Shown: piece by piece, positions 58,291 to 64,000 of the stretch
Numbering within the stretch: the first letter of the stretch is position 1
Layout: every line of letters starts with the position of its first letter
Source: Styela clava
Lineage: Eukaryota > Chordata > Ascidiacea > Stolidobranchia > Styelidae
NCBI RefSeq assembly: GCF_964204865.1
Contig: NC_135250.1
Coordinates: 5,270,001-5,334,000, forward strand
Reading direction: 5' to 3'
DNA length: 64,000 nucleotides
Position numbers and translations under genes: made by a program
The notes under the pieces: generated by a model
The model's database searches: none
The model's input: only the letters and a program-made list of their open reading frames with translations
Told to the model about the DNA's origin: nothing

Positions 58291-61200
58291 TTAAATATCC
58301 ACGTTCACCAGATCGGCAGTACTTTGCCCCATTCCAGCATCTGCATCAACATTTTCGTAGGACGGTCCTTCACCGACATTTTCGTATGACGGTCCTTCAC
58401 CGACATTTTCGTATGACTGCCCTCCATCAAAATCTGATGGCCCAGCTGCTTCGCGTTCACGAATGCTCTGTCTGCCTGCTCTGGTTCTCTTTTTGTACTT
58501 GCTCTCAAAGAAGCCAAGCTAGTTTATGGAAATTAAATAGAAGAGTATTGGATTTGAGAATGGTCAAATACGTGACAGCAAAGTATTTAGCAAACTTTAG
58601 TGAGCATTTAGATTAGCGATCAGTAATCTTTTTTTTTACGTCATTTTAGTCATTTTTACAATGACATACCCTTTGTGCTTAGAGCAGAATATCGTACATC
58701 CCTCCCGTAAGTCCATTCAATTTAGCTTTATATCGATTAAAACAGATAATATGATAATAATTCTAGAAGTTAAAAGCAACTTGTATCTTATTCTCGTAAC
58801 TAATGATCGTTTACGGATCCATCCATTATTAAACTCATGAATCTAAAACGATAACTGGTCAACTATTCCCATATCCGGCCTGTACTGGTGAAGGGACCGG
58901 GCAAAATGCTGTGATTCACCAAGTGATTAAGCAGATTTACTTAGTTACCCTTTTTCCGTGGATTTCATTCAATTTTATCTTAACGGCTGCCGTCATTCAG
59001 GATAAAAAAAATCTGAACGCGATGCAATTGAATGTGTAGTAATATGCAGCAATCTGTCTATTTTCACAATTTCACCTCAGTTAGTGTGTCCATGTGAATT
59101 TTATAACTTATTTAAACTGCAATGTGGGCGAAATGGTTTAATAATACTATTTAGATCAGGGGTGTGCAACCTTTACAAGAGGGCCAGAAAACAAATAACT
59201 GGGTGAAACCGCGGGCATTGAAAGGTCATAGATAATAAATTGGACTCCGGTAAAGGCTTTGCAATGCAAAGGAATTGGAATTACTGTCACATACCAGATT
59301 AAACTCAACTAAATGGGCCGTACATTATTCAAAAATTGGCACTTCTACGGTGGCCGCACAATTTTTCCTTGCGGGTCGCATTTGCACACCCCTGATTTGA
59401 AGCAAATAAATATTCTCACCTTCCACATAGCTAATACTGCTACAACCAGCAACAAAATTCCACCGAGTATTGCTAGTAGAATCTGCCACCATTCTAAAGG
59501 ATTCTTAGTGGGTTCTTTATACCATGGAGAAGTAGAGAGTTCAGTCGTGACCTGAATTTAAAATTCATATATAAAACCAAAACAAACAAATATGAAGAAG
59601 ATTATTCGATGTTACATACTTTACTCTATCTAATCACACTTTGTTAGATGTAAACATTTTCTATACCAGGTATTCACAACTGTGTTTTGTCGTTTTCAAA
59701 AATAATATTTACCCTCTAAACCAGGGGTCGCAACCTACGGCCCGCGGGCTGGATTCGGCCCGCGGAACACTATAATCCGGCCCGCGACGCTTCACTAAAT
59801 TATAGTAACAAAACATCCGTTTTGACGAATATATTTTTTAGACTTAATTATATTATAACCTAACGATCATATATTTCACAATAACTCATTTAATGAGCGT
59901 ATAATTTAATTAGAATTTAGCAAAGAGCAACAAAACGCAGAAAAGATGATGCTAAGTGCAAAGGGTTTAATGGCGCTGGCCGGATCCGGCCCGCGGAACA
60001 CTATAATCCGGCCCGCGACGCTTCACTAAATTATAGTAACAAAACATCCGTTTTGACGAATATATTTTTTAGACTTAATTATATTATAACCTAACGATCA
60101 TATATTTCACAATAACTCATTTAATGAGCGTATAATTTAATTAGAATTTAGCAAAGAGCAACAAAACGCAGAAAAGATGATGCTAAGTGCAAAGGGTTCA
60201 ATGGCGCTGGCCGGATCCGGCCCGCGGAACACTATAATCCGGCCCGCGACGCTTCACTAAATTATAGTAACAAAACATCCGTTTTGACGAATATATTTTT
60301 TAGACTTAATTATATTATAACCTAACGATCATATATTTCACAATAACTCATTTAATGAGCGTATAATTTAATTAGAATTTAGCAAAGAGCAACAAAACGC
60401 AGAAAAGATGATGCTAAGTGCAAAGGGTTCAATGGCGCTGGCCGGATCCGGCCCGCGGAACACTATAATCCGGCCCGCGACGCTTCACTAAATTATAGTA
60501 ACAAAACATCCGTTTTGACGAATATATTTTTTAGACTTAATTATATTATAACCTAACGATCATATATTTCACAATAACTCATTTAATGAGCGTATAATTT
60601 AATTAGAATTTAGCAAAGAGCAACAAAACGCAGAAAAGTTGATGCTAAGTGCAAAGGGTTCAATGGCGCTGAAATTAGTCAAATGGAATTCTATGAGATG
60701 CAATGAGGAAATAAATCTATATTCTATTCGAGAGATGTATTACTGCTTGATTTTTATTATAAAAAGTACCATCCGTTAGGTTTTTCAACTTTCTAAAAAT
60801 ATGTGCGGCCCGCCAATGACTTGCAAGCTTAATTTTGGCCCGCGAGCGACAAAAGGTTGCCGACCCCTGCCCTAAACTGTGTATGTAAACGTCATTTTCA
60901 GTGTGCCGCAGTGATTTATGAAATAGGTGGCGCTAGGTGAAGAAATCTTTTCATAACGAGTAAACATAATGTATTGCGCAACACAGTACATTGCACTCCC
61001 AGCAATGTTGCAATCTGCTATGCGGTCAAGGTCAACTGCTACATTTGGACATGTACACTCGGACTTGCAAAATTGACTGCCAATGCAAGTCTAATTGACC
61101 CCGAGCGATTATTTTGAGTGTTGAAGAAGCTTGAGTCATGGACTCGGCTTGAGTCATCTTTATCAAAGACTCAAAGTGGCTTGAGTCTTCTGAATGGAGT

Positions 61201-64000
61201 AAATCGGATTCGTCCATCAACTAACTGCCAGTGAGACTTAACCCGATGATTGACTCAACCGCTGCTCAGAGTTTTGTGGACTTCTATCCAGCTTATCCCT
61301 TTTACTTTACTCCCTTTACTTCCAATGTAGGTCGAATGTACTCGTAAGGGGTTAATTTACTCTTGTTCTATAGTTACCAGAGTTGATAGACAGGGGGTAA
61401 ACATTAGAAGCGGAAAGATATTCGTGGGACAAGAGAAAGGAGCAGCCGAAAGGAACCGGTACCGGTACGTATAATTAAGATACCGGTATAATTGAATTGT
61501 TACGAGTATACACATGTTTAAACTGTGACAATGACGTAACAATTGGCCGCATCTAGAACGCAAAAACAAATTACAGTGTTAAACTATTTCACTTAAGTTC
61601 GGCGGGCCGTAATTGGCCCGCGGTTTGGAAACCACTGGTCTATACGTACCTTCTGGTTCGTGGATTGCTGATCTGATGAGATATTTGATACAATCAAATC
61701 CAATGTGCTGAATATTTGAGTGTTGGAAAATTCCTGAAATATAAAAAAAAAATTGGCTGGTGAAAAATAAAACGCTCGTCACCGAGGATTGCGAAAATCT
61801 TAACCCGTTGTTTACATTTTTCTAATGTTCTCAAACAGTTACCAAAATTGAAAAGTTTGTCACTCCATGGGCATATTTCATTATTATTAGTACAATATGA
61901 GTTTAAAAAAAATCAATTAGGTTTATTTTTAATGTTCAAAAGAAAATACTGCACATACAGTCAAACAATATTAAGAGATAGATATACATTTACTGTAAAT
62001 ACAATACGCATCCTACCCAACCAAGCATACATATGCAGCCAGTCAAATACTATTACAAATTCGAAGGATTCAGATATATTCAAGTTCTGTTTATATGGCT
62101 AAGTTATGTGCGTATAACGCCAATGTAATATGCATATTCCCCCGAGCCAAGAACACAATGTAGATCCTACAGTATACATATACACATATAGAATATGCGT
62201 TAATTAAATCAATTATGCATAGGTAGTCAATTCAATGTACATATACAGCCAAGCTAAATTATGCATATAGTACAAAACAATCTCTGTCCTCTCGAAGTTT
62301 TTGATTCTCAATGATAGATACATGCTGGAGGTTCGATATTTTTCAGAGGTCTGGAGGTCATTCATATGCCTGGTGTTCAAGTAGCTAATGTTAGTACTAT
62401 CTGCAAGAGACGTTACGAGAGGCGAGAGGAGCAGAAGATCGTATGATTTATTAAATCATGTACCTTCCCAAATGTTGGAATCCACGGTTTGAATTCGGCT
62501 AACACGATGATGTTTCCAAACCGAGATATGTAGTCCAGATCACAATAAACTTCGCTGCACTTGCTGTTTGCACACGTCTAAGAAAAATAATAAAAACTAC
62601 CTCATTATCTCACTATCAAAATGTTGCAAATATGTGAGCGATAATTGGTATTTTTATGGTTGTCCTCATGAACAAATCTCGGAAAAATCAACTATTGTCT
62701 AATTTTCGTGTCTTCAGTCTACCGCGATCGATGTTGTTCCAGAAATGGTCCGCATCAAAAATAAATTGGGAAACACAGGGTTAATAATAATTCATAGTAT
62801 ATAGCTCCACAAGTAGAAGACTCGAATGTTATAGTACCATGCCAAGCATAAGGGCAGTGGTCCTCAGCTAGGGCTCTGTGGCACTCTATGGTTCCGACAG
62901 TACAGTCGAGGGATTCTGCAAGTTTACATTCAAATATGAGAGTCTACATTAATATTACTTATTTTGAATGAATTATGTCGTATAATTAGCGAGTTAATAA
63001 TTAATTAGTGATGGGGCACACGGTGTCGCTATTGAGTCAGATTAAAGGATACCGGCCGCTAGAAGTCGGCGTCTCCGATCGCTATCTCGTTCATAGGTCG
63101 ACCACTATTATCAAACTTTTTCTGTTGTAAAGATCATTTTGGTGTTGGTTATTTGGCCGTCTTATTGGCTTCCACTCATTTTGAAATAGGTATTGAAAAT
63201 ATTATTCTAACACTAAAATATTTAAAAAAAAAAATGACTCACAACTGTCTTTATAGACCCGAACGCTTGGCTATCATCAGGATAAGTTATGGTTACATTT
63301 TCATAAGTTTCGTTTGAGTTCATTTTAGGAGCAAGATTGAATTTATTTGCTTTTCCTGTTGCATCGCACTTACACGCTGATTCCGGCTAAATTGAAAATA
63401 CTTCACTTTTACAAATTTATAAACGCTAAATAGGAATAGGATTTAAATTTTTGTGAGCGTTTCCATTTTTTTTCTGAAGAAGGATTGAGACATAAGGTCA
63501 CGTATACGTAGGAAGCTACGATGTTATTCTAAGAACTAGAAACTTTCAGGTACGACATGCATCCATTGTACTTTTTTAGGTACTCCCGTAGTGTGTGTAC
63601 CAAGTTAGGGTTAGGGCATAATTTCGAGGTTATAGACTGTCTGTGTTAGCCAAGTGGATATACCCTCTGCCTATAGGATTCAGCCCCTTTACACAACTTG
63701 ATGTAAAGTAGGCAAATAAAATTATTTACCTCCATATTGGTACACACACTTCTGGAGCGCCTTTTATCACACCTTGAGTGAGGTGATCTCAAGTGTACAA
63801 CTTGCTTATATGCAAAACGGATCGACCCACTTCATCAGCAATAATACTTCATGTTGTCAAATAAAAAGGGAATAAAACAAAAATGAAAAAATGAATATTC
63901 TTACCTTGCATTTTATGCCAACTAAATAAAGTAGATACAATCCATTCTGAGTGTACTCAGGCCATGTAAGTTTGACACGACCTTTTGCAAATCCAAGTGG
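58291..64000 (-). CDS. Integrin alpha subunit, C-terminal part (5' partial)
   Basis: C-terminal end of an integrin alpha chain (adhesion receptor, heterodimer with beta). Minus-strand exons in transcript order: 64000-63905 (continues beyond the window), 63386-63243, 62577-62464, 61733-61650, 59551-59420, 58518-58291; all phase 0; about 265 residues. The extracellular part has RVKLTWPEYTQNGLYLLYL (calf-2-like), a CKCD cysteine pair and TCANSKCSEVYCDLDYI, the Cys pattern of alpha calf-2. The transmembrane helix is WWQILLAILGGILLLVVAVL, followed by AMWK. The cytoplasmic tail starts LGFFESKYKKR, the GFFKR-type motif that defines integrin alpha chains, with Glu replacing the usual Lys. The tail then has three tandem 9-residue units ending SYENV and finishes STADLVNVDI. 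The tail is long, 76 codons, because of the repeats. Which alpha class it belongs to cannot be told from the part visible. Confidence 0.88.
58350..58432 (-). repeat. Coding 27-bp tandem repeat in the integrin tail
   Basis: Three units of 27 bp, the first partly diverged, each encoding GEGPSYENV or a close variant on the minus strand. The two inner units are almost identical in DNA. On the plus strand the same DNA is open, but that frame is a shadow. Confidence 0.8.
59157..59394. mobile_element. hAT-like MITE in integrin intron
   Basis: Starts CAGGGGTGTGCAACCTTT and ends, inverted, TTTGCACACCCCTG. The flanks ATTTAGAT and ATTTGAAG are only partly alike. It ends about 25 bp from the splice donor of the transmembrane exon. 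Confidence 0.7.
59722..60869. mobile_element. hAT-like element containing a 231-bp array
   Basis: Begins CAGGGGTCGCAACC and ends, inverted, GGTTGCCGACCCCTG. The flanks are CTCTAAAC and CCCTAAAC, 7 of 8. Inside are four tandem 231-bp units. GGCCCGC blocks occur near both ends. No intact transposase; located in an integrin intron. Confidence 0.85.
59757..60671. repeat. Four-copy 231-bp tandem array
   Basis: Units start at 59757, 59988, 60219 and 60450, spaced exactly 231 bp. The last unit ends near 60671. Units differ by only a handful of bases (for example GGGTTTAATGG against GGGTTCAATGG, and AAGATGATG against AAGTTGATG in the last), so the array is recent. Confidence 0.95.
61372..61637. repeat. 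hAT-like repeat, second copy
   Basis: Diverged partner of the 56116 repeat. It ends in GGCCCGCGGTTTGGAAACC and CACTG, with the same interior blocks. It ends about 12 bp before an integrin splice donor. Confidence 0.6.
61800..62460. other. Integrin intron, AT-rich, ATATGCA-rich
   Basis: Low-complexity AT-rich stretch with repeated CATATGCAGCCA-like and TATACATATACA motifs between 62020 and 62280. No coding exon. Confidence 0.45.
63579..63762 (+). mobile_element. MITE family A, copy 12
   Basis: GGTACTCCCGTAGTGTG to CTTCTGGAGCGCC, with a deletion of about 30 bp in the interior. In the integrin intron between 63386 and 63905. Confidence 0.8.

Noticed and set aside
58014..58616. 200-residue plus-strand open frame
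   Set aside because: It is antisense to the integrin tail exon. Its RTVLHRHFR repeats are only the 27-bp minisatellite read on the wrong strand, and the rest is AT-rich without domain features.
59757..60671. CRISPR-like array
   Set aside because: The units are 231 bp, identical throughout with no spacers, and lie inside a eukaryotic transposon.

Overview
The window is eukaryotic nuclear DNA. It is AT-rich, its genes are split into many short exons by GT-AG introns, and it is full of small DNA transposons. A tunicate (ascidian), possibly a stolidobranch such as Styela, is the best guess. That rests mainly on a styelin-like, Trp-rich cationic peptide gene at 30.2-33.1 kb and on chordate-type orthologues (TPR, ARL6IP4, ZNF106, atlastin, integrin alpha). 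It is an inference, not proven. All exon boundaries were set by eye from splice consensus plus reading-phase continuity.

Layout. 1-3065 (+): 3' end of the nuclear-pore protein TPR. 3892-4207 (+): a small two-exon ORF of unknown identity. 4.2-5.5 kb: a SINE-like piece, a hairpin MITE and a 5'-truncated non-LTR retrotransposon. 6695-7671 (+): ARL6IP4 in two exons. 8464/11162-26222 (+): a ZNF106 orthologue in 24 exons, or 26 with two possible upstream exons; it has N-terminal matrin-type fingers, a coiled coil, a WD40 propeller and C-terminal fingers. 26.2-30.1 kb: transposon-rich spacer. 30220-33142 (+): antimicrobial-peptide-like precursor in four exons. 34243-35427 (-): intronless seven-transmembrane receptor-like protein. 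35.4-42.8 kb: gene-free, many MITEs. 42806-54337 (+): atlastin-like large GTPase in 15 exons, whose helical stalk is repeated four times. 54.3-58.3 kb: repeats. 58291-64000 (-): 3' end of an integrin alpha gene whose cytoplasmic tail carries three tandem YENV motifs.

How it fits together. The left half holds housekeeping nuclear and RNA-related genes (TPR, ARL6IP4, ZNF106). The right half holds a secreted cationic peptide, a 7TM orphan, a GBP/atlastin-family GTPase and an integrin alpha. These families often take part in innate defence, but nothing in the sequence proves co-function. The most unusual structures are the four-fold stalk of the GTPase, the integrin tail repeat, the peptide gene with duplicated exon-end copies in its intron, and a nearly perfect 4 x 231 bp array inside a hAT-like element.

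The non-coding part is dominated by non-autonomous hAT-like elements, many with recognisable 8-bp target duplications. They include a family present at least 12 times in the window.
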